From Posidonia oceanica (Eukaryota; Streptophyta; Magnoliopsida; Alismatales; Posidoniaceae), in contig JAZBRS010000035.1 of the NCBI GenBank assembly GCA_037176725.1, positions 48,556,001 through 48,620,000 on the forward strand: a stretch of 64,000 bases of DNA, in the 5' to 3' direction. Under the pieces are notes generated by a model, which searched no databases, was not told the origin of the DNA, and saw nothing but the letters and a program-made list of their open reading frames with translations. Below, piece after piece: positions 21,171 to 31,355 of this stretch (its first letter is position 1; the number at the start of each line of letters is the position of its first letter). Position numbers and translations under genes: made by a program.

Positions 21171-24025
21171 TGTAGACACCCCATTTTTGACAGCTTGGAC
21201 GTTGGTGGATCTTGTTGGAAGCTCACTTGGATTTCGGGATGGCTATCTCTCTCTCTCGAACCCACCCTAAAACTTCACCAAATCCCAAAACCTTCCTAAA
21301 CCCACCTAAAGTCTCACAAAACTCCACCTAAGCCTTCCTAAGCCTTAGCCCACACCTAACCTAAACCAAAACACCCAAAAACAACCCTTTAACCTCCTGG
21401 ACTCATTGGACGCAAGCTATGGCAGTGTCCTATGTTGGACGCGCTCTGTATCAGCGTCCAACGAGTCGGGACGATCACGGCCTCCGCCACCTCTGGCCTG
21501 CCACTCCCGTCCTCTCCTCCGTCAGCCCGCACTTACTACCATGTCCCCTCGCCACTCCTGGCCACCCACTACGCGCCAAGGCCACTTACTCGGCCTGCCA
21601 CCACGTCTTCTCTCCGCCAGCGCGTCTCCCGCTCTCACCACCACCCACTGCCACCGGCCGCCTATGCGCCTGCCACCACGACTTTCTCTCCACCTCCTGA
21701 CATCCCACACTTACTCCTCCTAACAGCCACACAAGCATTCACCCCCCAAATAGCCATTCTCCTCAAGGGTGTGCCCACAGACCCATCTTCCTCCGCCGGC
21801 ACCCAAAGGAGAACCCAACATCTCCCAACACCTCCCAACACACCAGAAGCCACCCAAGAGCCTAGGGAAGCATCGGAGAGGTCCCCCTTGCCACTCCGAA
21901 TCCTCCTCCACAAGTGAGAGAGACCATAGCAGCCTCCCCCCTCCACGAGCTCGCCGCATTCCATCCAAGCTCACCGGCGGCCGCGCACAACTCCTTCAGG
22001 TCACTCCCAGGTAAGTTTCTTTCCTTCGGCGCGTCCCTCACCTCCTCCTCATCGTAGCCAAGCTTCACAGCCAGGCTTCATGGCTTTCTGGCCCCTCAGT
22101 TGGCTGGAAATGCCACGAACGCCGGCGGCAAAGGGGAGGAGGTGGGTGGACCAATCCATGCGCCCATTTCTAGCTTTAAATGCATGATTATGTTCGTTAT
22201 TGCTTGCTCATGCTTCCTAGCTAGTTAGATTTCCATTTTGCATCGATTTGACCACTAGTTTTGGCCAGGAAGTTTCCCGACCTATTGGACGCACAGTCTG
22301 GTGCGTCCAACGTTGGAAATGCCCTGAGGCAGCGTCCAACACCCATGCAGGTTCTTTTATTTATTTTATTTTATTTAGCTTCTATGTTGCTATGGTTTGA
22401 ATGCTATTATCTGTGGGTTTTCGTTGCATGCTTTCCTTCATGTTTCCAAATGCCATGTTATGTATGTCTAGTATTGATCTTGGCTTGGATTTACGTTTAT
22501 GCTTCTGAATGCCATGCTTTTCTCTATGTTGGACGTAGATGCTGCTTGCGTCTTACACCCTAGCTGCATGTTTCCTTATGCATGTGTCTTAAATGTTTTT
22601 CTTTCAGGATATTTATTTGATCCATGTGTGTATGCTTAGCCTCAACTTGTTTACAGTGACTTGGATGCATGCCTAAATGTCTTTATCAATTTGCATGTAG
22701 CAGTTCTTTATGTTTCTGTTTGCTCTGTGTTGGACGCAGAATGCCCTAGTGTCCTATGTTGGACGCTGTGTATTCTAGCATCCAACACTCTGCTTTGTTT
22801 CAAGTCTTCTTTATGCCTGTGCCGTGTTCTTAAATCTCTTTTGGCTATTTATCTAGATTGCCTAGCATGATTTGCATGTCTTCTACTGCCATATTGCATT
22901 TGCATTATGTTTCTGCATCCAGCAAGCATGCATCTCTTTCAAAACCAAGGCTCAGCTATTAGACGTTGTGGGTCACTGCTTCCAATGTTGGATGCTGGTG
23001 ATCACAGCGTCCAACACCCTTTGCTAGTTTAAAATCATTCTGATGCTTGCATTTGATTTCTGAGCTTTGTGCCTTGATCTGTTAGCATGGTTTATCTGCC
23101 CATAGCTTTCTCATTGCATTAAAACGCATGTTTTCCAATTTTGCATGCCTTCCCTTGCAGTTTTCCTGTCCTCTGTGTTGGACGCTAGTTGCTCCTGCGT
23201 CCAACATAGGACACTGGTCAGTCCAGCGTCCAACACTTTACAGTTTACAGCACACTATTTTTAAGCGCCGATTTCGTTTTGGTTGTCGCTTTCCGCATTT
23301 TGTTACCTCCGGTACATGCCTTGACACCCATGCATGTTGTCGGACCCCTATTTTCCGTTTTACGCCTTGCATCGCCTGCTTTCCCGTGGTTTTTCACCTC
23401 GGACTTGTCTTCCATCGCATGTCGCTTTGCATTGCATGGTTTTAGCTGCCGTTTTGATTTCTCGCCTGCATCGCATTTAGGGCAGTGATGCTTACTGTCT
23501 GGAGTTCTTACGAACCAGGGCTCGCCCAGTTCGGAATACAAGCAGCGCTACTGAGCACATAAACTGCACATTTAATTTCCCATACATGGCATTTAGGCAT
23601 TTAGGCATTTAAAGCATTAATAGCATGGCATAGCATCTATCGCCCTCGGGCGTACAGTTAAAGGCAATCATTGCCAATAATCCTGCAAATGCGAGCGAGA
23701 TTAGCCAAGAAAGACCAATTCCTCAGGCATGTCAGGGGTGCCTAACACCTTTCCCGTGTGTAACAGGAGTCCTTACCCTTTCTCTGGCCCGCAGTGACCA
23801 TTTTGCCCTCGTCCTTGGCACGGGTCAATCATTTTGCATAGCATTGCATTCATTTGCATGTTTTCTTGCATTCCCTCAGTTTTCCTCGTCTCCCGATTGA
23901 ATAGACTAGGTGGCGACTCCGTTTTATCTTATCTTTTTGTTTTCCTTCTTCACGTCGCTATCTGTAAAGACCTCTCCCTATCCGGACCCTCACCGGTCCG
24001 GACCCCAAAGGGACAAGCGCTCACA
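21171..24025 (+). repeat. 3' LTR of element B
   Basis: It starts TGTAGACACC and ends CTCACA, the same length as the 5' copy. Everything noted for the 5' LTR recurs at +9989. Open frames inside (such as 22261-22563, matching 12272-12574) are duplicated LTR sequence and not genes. Confidence 0.92.
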
Positions 24026-24118
24026 AGTTTTGGATGGGGTTTTGGTCGAGTTCGCCGCTTCCGAGCAAGCTTCTAGAAAGATCCGCCGACGGTCAGCCGC
24101 AAAAACAGGGTGTCTACA
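24026..24118 (-). repeat. Outer end of the 5' LTR of element A
   Basis: On the minus strand this starts TGTAGACACCCTGTTTTTGC and matches the first bases of the D LTR at 50467. It completes the LTR interrupted at 11181 by B. The first five bases (agttt) are the B target duplication. Confidence 0.88.
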
Positions 24119-24268
24119 CCATCCACAGCTCCAGCAGCTCCAGTGCTCCCCGCACTGCCATCAATAGCTCCAGCAGCCCTTGTGCTCCCCGCACTACCAA
24201 TAGTGGACCCCACCGACAGTGTCAGCAGCGTAGGAGCGGACCCAGCACCTCCCTCTCGAGGTTGCTGA
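24119..24268 (+). pseudogene. Gag C-terminal tail of element C
   Basis: This is the last about 50 codons of the gag frame. They are Pro/Leu/Ser-rich like B 17560-17716 and end in the same TGA next to a splice donor. The remainder of gag must lie beyond the left edge of the window, on the far side of A. Confidence 0.65.
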
Positions 24269-24277
24269 CAGGTAAGT
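24266..24277 (+). promoter_or_regulatory. Candidate splice donor after gag of C
   Basis: TGACAG|GTAAGT is identical to the site in B at 17714-17725, with the intron starting at 24272. It is conserved between two copies that differ widely nearby. Confidence 0.4.
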
Positions 24278-24405
24278 CTCTCTTACCTCTCTTTGGATTT
24301 CTACATCGTCTTTTCTTTATTTCCGTTTTGTTTTGCGTTTTCTCACCTAACGGAAAAACATAAAAATTATAAAACATGCATTCCTTTTTTCATTCCTCTG
24401 CATTC

Positions 24406-24715
24406 GGGCTGGCAGCCCTAACTACTCAGTTGACACCTGTTAAAATGTCACCCAGGGCTGATAGCCCTAACTGCTTGGCGATGAGTCCGTTAACCTATGA
24501 TTCTGCATTCCTCCACATCGGGCTGGCAGCCTTAACTGCCTGGTTGACGCTCGTCAAAATGTCTATTTGGGCTAGCAACCCTAACTGCTCAGCGATAGGT
24601 CTGTCAACCTATCACCCTCAGGCTGATAGCCCTAACTATCCGGCGATGGGTCCGTTAACTCATCACCGGACTGGCAGCCCTAACTGCTCGGCGATAAGTC
24701 CGTCAACTTATAATC
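24406..24715 (+). repeat. Hairpin-unit array 1 of element C
   Basis: Six units, with a mixture of GGCAG/CTGCT, GATAG/CTATC and the TTGACG/CGTCAA type (near 24542-24557). The unit at 24622-24668 pairs GATGGGT with ACTCATC, a stem 2 combination not found in B. Confidence 0.8.
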
Positions 24716-26155
24716 CCGCACATGTATATCCCTTCCTGCATGTACATATCACCTCCTTCATGCACATATCATTTCCTGCATTCTGGAAAACCAAAAACCC
24801 AAAAAACAAAATCAAGAAAATCAAAAAACAACAAAAATATGCTTTCGCCTTTCTACTAGTTTTCCCTTTTTATGTTTTCCTAAACCCAAAAACCATAAAA
24901 ATATAAAACCAATGCAAAACCCAAAAATATGTTTGTCCCTTTCCCTTCTAAAATCTACAAAACACATAAACATTTGTATAATCAAGAACCCAGCTTTGGA
25001 CAAGAAGCAGTGGCGCCAAGAGGATGTCAAGCATCGACAATCTCAGGCAGGTCTCACTCGAGCAACGCCATCTCTTTGCATGTGGCCACAGTGTGAGACT
25101 TAGAGCAGAACAAAGCATCTCACTGAGCTTAAAAACTCCAAAAAGCGAGATCCACCCTATCAAGAGAGTCCACCAGACATGGAGAGGACCAAAGTAGAGC
25201 AAAGCAGAGCATAGCCAGAGGCTGCCTGTACACATTGCAGAGGCTGAATGTGTACGCCGACCAGCCGAACTCTTAACGCCTCACCCGGGACCACTACCCC
25301 AAGAGGGCGAAGTCATGCATATCCAAAAGAATAGAGATCATGTGAGAAAAAAATATGATAACAAGATATGCATGCTAGGCAGAAAAGAAAAATGAAGACA
25401 GAAGTCGAAGAAAGAAGACGCCCATGAGAGGTGTGACTCGGACAAGCATCGAAGCCCCCTCAACTTTCAACTCCAAGCACCACATTGCCAACTGCACGGG
25501 ATACATTATCAGGAGGACCTGGCCCCACCCTCCAAGCACAGCAGCACGCTCCAATCCCTTGTGCAGACAACAACTCTACATCCCTGGCAGGCTAGATGCA
25601 ACTCCAGTCACTCAAGAGGGGAAAGAAAAATCTATCCGAGAGCATCAATAGCGGTAGTCGATCCCAGAGGAGTTAAGACAGAGGCTATGAAGCTACATCC
25701 AATGCTTTTGCTACCCACGTGCAACCAAAGGCTATACTCTACAAAGCTGAGGCCTCATCCCGAACTAAGAGTGAGAATGAGAGCCACCAACCACCACTTA
25801 ACATGGCAATGCTCGAGGATCGAGATCTCCTGAGTCAGGAAGTGTAGAAACATGCTCTCACCACAGCTGCTTTGAATCCAAAGCCACAAAAAACATGCAT
25901 GCTATAGTAACCTATCTTCCCCTTCTTCTGTTTTCGAAAATCGAAGTCAAGGACAAGCACTTTTTGCCTGACCTCGCTCAGAGGCTCTGAGTCTTTTCAA
26001 AATTTTGGCCGCCCACCACGTTGGGTAGGTCCTTGATGATCGGTATGTCCCTCGTTTGTCACTTCGTGACGTTACATCGCATGCCCGCTCTGAGACCATT
26101 GCACACCCACCACGATGGGTCCCCGTTTTTTTCTCTGCATTCATTCCTTTGCATT
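24716..26155 (+). other. Noncoding region of C
   Basis: Homologous to B 17930-19440. It is A/C-rich, with CCAAAAACCCAAAAAA-like runs near 24785-24930. I see no gene. Confidence 0.6.
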
Positions 26156-26791
26156 GGGCTGGTAGCCCTAACTGCTCGGCAATAAGTCTGTCAACTTGTC
26201 ATTCAGGCTGGCAGTCCTAACTGCTCGATGATAAGTCCGTCAACTTATCATCCGGACTGGCAGCCCTAACTGCTCGGCGATAAGTCCACCAACTTGTCAT
26301 TCGGGCTGGCAGCCCTAACTGCTCGACTATAAGTCCGTCAACTTATCATCCAAGCTGATAGCCTCAACTATCCGGTGATAGGTCCATTAACTTATCATCC
26401 ATCCTTCACATTTCGATGCTAAGGGCACTTCGGCTGTCCCCTAGCATCATCCCTGATACCAGGAGCATCTTTTTTGCTACCCTATGGTATCGCCCCTCAT
26501 CTCACCAGGCTGGCAGCCCTAACTGCTCGATGATAGGTCCGTTAACTTATCACCCTACATTTTCCTTTGCATTATCCCATTACATCCCCCACTGGCATTG
26601 CACCTTGCATAGTGAGCCCTTACATCCATCTCACCGCATCCGGGCTGGTATCCCTAACTACTCGGTTGGCAAACATGTTAGTTTTGTCTCCACTTTGCAT
26701 TCTGATGCCAAGGGTACTTCGGCTGTCCCTTAGTATCTTTCACCGATACCAGGGGCATCTTTATTTGGATGTCCTCTGGTATCATATTTCC
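26156..26791 (+). repeat. Hairpin units and GATACCA-type stems of element C
   Basis: Five tandem units (26156-26400) are followed by alternating long stems and single units. Stems: GATGCTA 26415-26421 with TAGCATC 26442-26448; GATACCA 26455-26461 with TGGTATC 26485-26491; GATGCCA 26704-26710 with TAGTATC 26731-26737; GATACCA 26745-26751 with TGGTATC 26777-26783. A further pair lies at 26951-26957 and 26977-26983. Confidence 0.75.
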
Positions 26792-26998
26792 GTCTGCATC
26801 CGGGCTAACATCCCTAACTGTTAAGGGAGCATCTACGGACCTCTGCCACACCTTCGAGTATGGTATTCCCTTTTGCATTTGTGGTTACAAGTTATCCAAC
26901 TTGGCACCACCTCTCTTGCCTAACAGACTCACTGGCCTGTCACTGCCTTTGATACCAGGTGCGTCTGGCAGCCCCTTGGTATCGTCTCACCCCCATTC

Positions 26999-27283
26999 GG
27001 GCTGATAGCCCTAACTATCCGGTGATGAGTCTGTTAACTCCTCAACGGGCTGACAGCCCTAACTATCCAGTGATGAGTTCGTTAACTCCTCGCGGGCTGA
27101 TAGCCCCAACTATCCAGTGATGAGTCTATTAACTCCTAGCAGGTTGATAGCCCTAACTGTCCGGTGATGAGTCCGTTAACTCCTCACGGGTTGATAGCCC
27201 TAACTATCCGGTGATGAGTCCGTCAACACCTCACAGGGCTGATTGCCCTAACTATCCGGTGATGGGTCCGTTAACTTATCACC
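26999..27283 (+). repeat. Hairpin-unit array 2 of element C
   Basis: Six units of about 47 bp, the counterpart of B 20069-20352, again ending in the ACTTATC subtype. One unit has GATAG with CTGTC, which keeps a T.G wobble. Confidence 0.85.
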
Positions 27284-28214
27284 CTTCGTCATAGTGTAAC
27301 TCAACACCTCACATTACATGACATCATGTAGCTTCTTTGTATTCCCCGTAGAGTCAGTCCTAGTGTTGCATTTCATCATCACACGGACATCGCGTACTTA
27401 GGACTCGAGCCCCTAGTTCACATATTGCTTAAGGTAGCATCCTCAGCACCCGTAACCCTACACAGCTTGCCAGCTTTGGATGATACTCGCGGTAGTGCAC
27501 GACCAGGATCGTTTTCATCGATTTTGCGTGCCCAACGTCACATTGTATATACACTGCATTTCACTGCATAACATTGGATCACATTGCATTCTTATTGTGC
27601 TGCTACTCCTCTGTAGTCATCATCCCAACTTCCGCATTCCATTTTCCAGGGGCATTGCGTGCTTAGGAAATCGAACCCTCGGTCCACGCATTGCTTAAAG
27701 TGGTATCTTCAGCGTTTCGTGGCTTCCTTACAGCCAACCAGCTTGAGATAACACCTGCGGTAGTGCACGACCTAGGATCGCTTCCTTAACATTACATGCC
27801 CGCCACCGCATGCACATCCACAACATCTTGCATTTGATACCAAACCCGCGCTCGAGTTGTACACCGCTCAGTGCACTTTCATCACCTGGCTTTCCCGTAG
27901 TACTGCCCGACGACCTCTGCATTGCATTTTTTCCACCACTATCACATGCATGCATCGCTCGCTTTCCCCAATGGAGTACAGTGCAACAAGCATTAGTGTA
28001 AGCATCACATCTGCATTAGCACCGCACACTAGCCTTGCATTGGCGTCGCATCCTAGTGTCAACATTAGCATTTGCATTGCGACAACGAGTCATGATTTTC
28101 AGTGCATCCGCCGAATAAGTGACTCACGCCCACAACAACATTGGCCTCCTACCAGTGTCAGGAGGGGTGTCTTGTCTACCCTGAGCAGTAGCCTCGGTCC
28201 CCTTGACCTCGCTC
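27284..28214 (+). other. Noncoding end of element C
   Basis: Homologous to B 20353-21157. It contains the conserved inverted pair CCCTGAGC / GCTCAGGG around 28179-28218. No gene. Confidence 0.6.
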
Positions 28215-28223
28215 AGGGAGAGG
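28215..28223 (+). promoter_or_regulatory. Polypurine tract of element C
   Basis: AGGGAGAGG, four bases before the LTR start at 28228, matches B with one G to A change. Confidence 0.75.
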
Positions 28224-28227
28224 CATC

Positions 28228-28555
28228 TATAAACACCCTAATTTGATAGCCATTTGGCGGATTTCACTCGGGGATCAAGCTCAGAAACCTAAAACCCCAC
28301 TTTCCACCAAAACCCCATCTAAACCCTAAAACTCAACCAAAACTCCAACATATCTCCACCCACACAAACTTAGGCCCATTAGAAACCCACTAGGCCCATT
28401 TAGAAGCCCTGTTGAGACAGGACAATCCGGTCGCCAGTCACACAGATGACTGGACTGTGTTGTCGCCACTCGCAGGGGCGACTCAGTCTGTCGCTAATCA
28501 CAGCGGCGACTGGACTGTGTTGTTGCCTACAAGTGCGGCGACTCACCTGTTCAAC
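28228..28555 (+). repeat. 3' LTR of element C, first 328 bp only
   Basis: It begins TATAAACACCC directly after the polypurine tract. It contains five GGCGACT or TCGCC words (28430-28545). It stops abruptly where pol sequence of E begins. The junction has no target duplication, so I infer a deletion. Confidence 0.65.
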
Positions 28556-29687
28556 CTTCTCCCACGCAATTGAAGGTCAGTTTAGCCAGTTCAACTTCAC
28601 AGCCACAGATGAGCCACAAGATAGCACGGAGGAAGAAAACTCTCTCACTCTAGTTCAAAAGGCCACCAAGCAATTTGAGTAAGAAAACATTGTCTTCCAA
28701 TATTCCAAGCTTCCACCACCACACAAACAAGAACTGCCGCTCATCATCACAGTGGGCATTAATGACCATGTGCTACAAGGGGTGCTAGTTGATACTAGAG
28801 CAAGCCAGAGCCTTACTTCTTTATCCACGCTACAAAGCCTAGGGATCAATGAAGACGGACTAGACAAGACCCCTTTCATGTGCACTGGGTTCGATCAAAG
28901 TGAGAAGCTGGCTCTTAGGACGATACCAATGGAAATTACAGTAGACCCTTTGACCAGCTTCACTACAGTAATCATCATGAATGAAGAAGTCTTGGAACCT
29001 CTCATTCTCAGGAGATCTTGGCTAGCAGAAGTCGGAGCCGTGGCATCCCTTGTTCATCAACTATTGAAGTTCAAATACGAGGGAGCGGTTGTTAGCATTC
29101 CTGCTAATCGCCCGAGGATATTATGCAAGTTCAAGATGCCCGAGCCTCAAATAGCTACCCTGCGGGATAAAGAAGAAGCACAACTCCTGCCATGGAGAAA
29201 GTCGTCGCTGTGGGGTTCCAAGCCACAATCACTGTCGATCTCCCCAATCTTCAGAGCAGCTAGGCCACCATCAGGCCAGTTGCCAGTCTTCAAAGCACCA
29301 AGCTCACAAAATACTTCGGTATTTCAGAATACTACTACTCCGCCACCTTCAATCTTCCGAGTACCAGTAGAACAACCAGCTAGAGCCATCAAACCACCTG
29401 AGCTTGGGAGGCCTGTGCAAAAGAAATTTGTCTTCGCCTTACTGCACAAAAAGAAGGAAGAATCAGGTAGTCGAAGCAGAGAGGATGAGGTGACAGTACC
29501 CATTACAAGAGGAGGACGGTTATCAAACCGGATAGTGCCACCAGTAGAGCAAACAGAACCAGTGAGACCACAAGAAGGACCTGTGCCAATAGAGTATGAC
29601 ATCCTGGAGCAGCTGAAGAAAACACAAGCCAGGATCTCCATTTTCGATCTCATAAGCAGCTCTGTCTTACATCGAAAAGCTCTGCAA
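28556..29687 (+). pseudogene. Extra retropepsin-like module and linker (element E)
   Basis: After an acidic start, the module HDxLxGVLVDTRAS...LTSLSTLQSLGI (28752-29100) has the retropepsin layout: active-site loop, a middle beta-rich segment, and PLILRRSWLAEVGAV where the usual LLGRPW motif sits. The catalytic triplet is DTR (28791-28799); one G to A change would turn DTG into this. A Pro/Gln-rich linker with basic patches follows. It ends in the pre-protease segment YDILEQLKKTQARISIFDLI, which normally precedes the single protease. A stop lies at 28680. Confidence 0.65.
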
Positions 29688-29690
29688 TAA

Positions 29691-30548
29691 GTGCTGGAGA
29701 AGGCTCAAGTTGCCCCGGACATACCCGTAAAGGATCTCCATGTGATAGCTACAGCAGCCTTTGTAGAGCCCATAATTACATTTGCTGATAGCGAGTTGGC
29801 ACCATTAGAAAGGAGGAAAGCACCACTAAATGTAACAATCTCCATAAATAATCATTTAGTGTCTGGTGTGCTTATTGATACTGGAGCATCAATGAATATT
29901 TATTCTTTAAATACAATAAGGGCTCTGGGTGTGAATGAAGCCTCACTGACCCCTATAGACATGACAATTGCCGGATATGATGACAGCAAGAGGAAAGCTC
30001 ACGGCAAATGGACTACCAAGATCGGGATAGGACCAACCCAGGTTCTAACCCAATTGATTGTCATAGACATGAATGTTCCATATCAAATCATTTTGGGGAG
30101 GCAATGGCTTGACAACCTGAAGGGAGTATCATCCCCCTGACACCAATGTCTAAAATTCCCTCACAACAGGAAAATTATCAAAATAATGGGGGATATACCA
30201 GGCAAGGAAGCTAAGGCGAACGTGATATATCTGCCGCACCAATTCAGTGTGAGAGAAAAGCCAACCAAAGCTGAAAAAGGCAAGAACATTGTATCTATGG
30301 TTGAGCTAAGGGACAAATGGGGCAGGCCCAAGCTGGTTCACAAAAGAAAAGTATCTCCAAAGTCCAGAAAACTCTCCATGAGCGTAGGTTGGGAGATCAT
30401 GAGAAAGATTGGCTACTACGAAGGCCAGGGCTTAGGCCTAGAAGGAAAAGGAAGAAAGGAGCATGTCCAGGCTTATGACAAAGAAGGGAAAGGAGGACTT
30501 GGTTTCGACCAGTTCCCCGACGACCAGCCGTTACAATGGAGTTTATGA
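29691..30548 (+). pseudogene. Protease and G-patch (element E)
   Basis: The second retropepsin-like module is in the same frame. It has GVLIDTGASMNIYSLNTIRA at about residues 59-78 (Asp of DTG at residue 63, bases 29877-29885) and QIILGRQWLDNLKGV as the C-terminal hallmark. After a stop at 30138 the frame continues into a clear G-patch: MSVGWEIMRKIGYYEGQGLG then GKGRKEH (about 30376-30460). The order protease then G-patch is shared with A and D. This module has an intact catalytic loop. Confidence 0.8.
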
Positions 30549-31355
30549 AAGCATTTCACCAGCATAGGGATTTTCAATCCGAATACATCCCCATTGGGAA
30601 ATATCATATTGGTGAAACCAACCAAATCTACCCTCCCAGCTGAAGAGGATACAGCCGACGAATACATTTCCGGCTTATTCCAAACACTAGAGTTGCCAGC
30701 AGAGTCTCTAGAAGGTCAAACTGCAATCGAGTTGCCAGCAGAGCCTCCAGAAGGTCAGACTGCAACAGAAGTCCCTCTGCCTGGCAAGGGATCATCATCA
30801 CCACCACTATTAGGCACACCGGCTCCCGAACCTCCGGACAAGCAACCTCCTTCTTTTCCTCTCCTTCCGGCACCGCTACTTCCGAGTCCTCTCTTCCTCC
30901 AGCTCTGAGCCTCTCTTCTTCTTTGGAGCAACTGATGGAGCAAAGTCTATGCAGGTCACAACGACTGATAAATAAGGCTCACCACCTCACGGCGAACCTC
31001 TCCAAAGATCTGCGGCACCACGAGCTCGAAATTGATCCTAACCCAGGAGCAGATCGTGAGCTTTTCCAAGATGGTGGGAGCGTCAACAATGACGAGCCCG
31101 CCTAGAAAGGCACTAACCTCTGCTGATGGAGGTAACTCTAGGGGCATCCCCCTAGATTCTGTAAATAAAACTTTGTTTAATTCTGCATTGTTTTCATTTC
31201 ATAGAAATAGTCGCAATTTACTTTCTGTTTTCAATAAGGGAGAGGATTGCCATGTTGGTTGTAGCAGCTCGCGGTCAACTTCGACCACCGCTTCAAAAAC
31301 TGTGCGCGTGTGTCAATACACGGAGGCAATGCCTTAGGAGCTAGCTACTGCTAAC
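30549..31355 (+). pseudogene. Pro/Glu-rich linker between protease and RT (element E)
   Basis: This contains two tandem copies of a 14-residue repeat (LPAEPPEGQTA type, 30690-30770), then Pro/Ser-rich sequence with frame changes near 30900-31030. I recognise no fold. In Ogre-like elements an intron is known between protease and RT. The region 31158-31340 is T-rich, but I could not fix splice sites. Confidence 0.5.

Larger units (their letters stand above)
11182..24025 (+). mobile_element. Element B: complete non-autonomous Tat-like LTR element, 12.8 kb
   Basis: Two direct LTRs of identical length (2855 bp, 11182-14036 and 21171-24025) enclose a PBS, leader, decayed gag, a long noncoding 3' region and a polypurine tract. 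The flanks ggttt (11177-11181) and agttt (24026-24030) are a target duplication with one transition. D, which lacks the insertion, reads through this point, so B landed in the LTR of element A. No protease, RT, RNase H or integrase is present, so B would need enzymes from another element. The LTR pair differs by scattered substitutions that appear mostly to be transitions. Confidence 0.92.
1..24118 (-). mobile_element. Element A: Tat/Ogre-like Ty3/gypsy retrotransposon, 5' half, interrupted by J and B
   Basis: Read on the minus strand, the order is 5' LTR (24118 down to 8705, split by B), primer-binding site, leader, gag, protease, linker and the first part of reverse transcriptase, which leaves the window at base 1. 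The right boundary is the LTR start TGTAGACA (minus strand) at 24118. Element C sequence begins at 24119, so A was inserted into C. Gag to RT lie almost entirely in one minus frame, broken by stop codons, one frameshift and insertion J. D at 50467-64000 is a second copy of the same family in the opposite orientation and confirms every boundary. The 3' half and 3' LTR must lie left of the window. Confidence 0.88.
24119..28555 (+). mobile_element. Element C: relative of B, 3' part with truncated 3' LTR
   Basis: It matches B in order from the gag tail (B about 17540) through donor, hairpin arrays and polypurine tract, so it is a second non-autonomous copy. A is inserted at its left edge. Its 3' LTR begins at 28228 (TA in place of TG) and breaks off at about 28555 against pol of E. 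After about 35 bases this LTR start no longer resembles that of B, although the internal regions do. Confidence 0.8.

Noticed and set aside
26156..27283. Regular repeats as a CRISPR array
   Set aside because: Units are contiguous, imperfect and without unique spacers, and they lie inside a plant retrotransposon.
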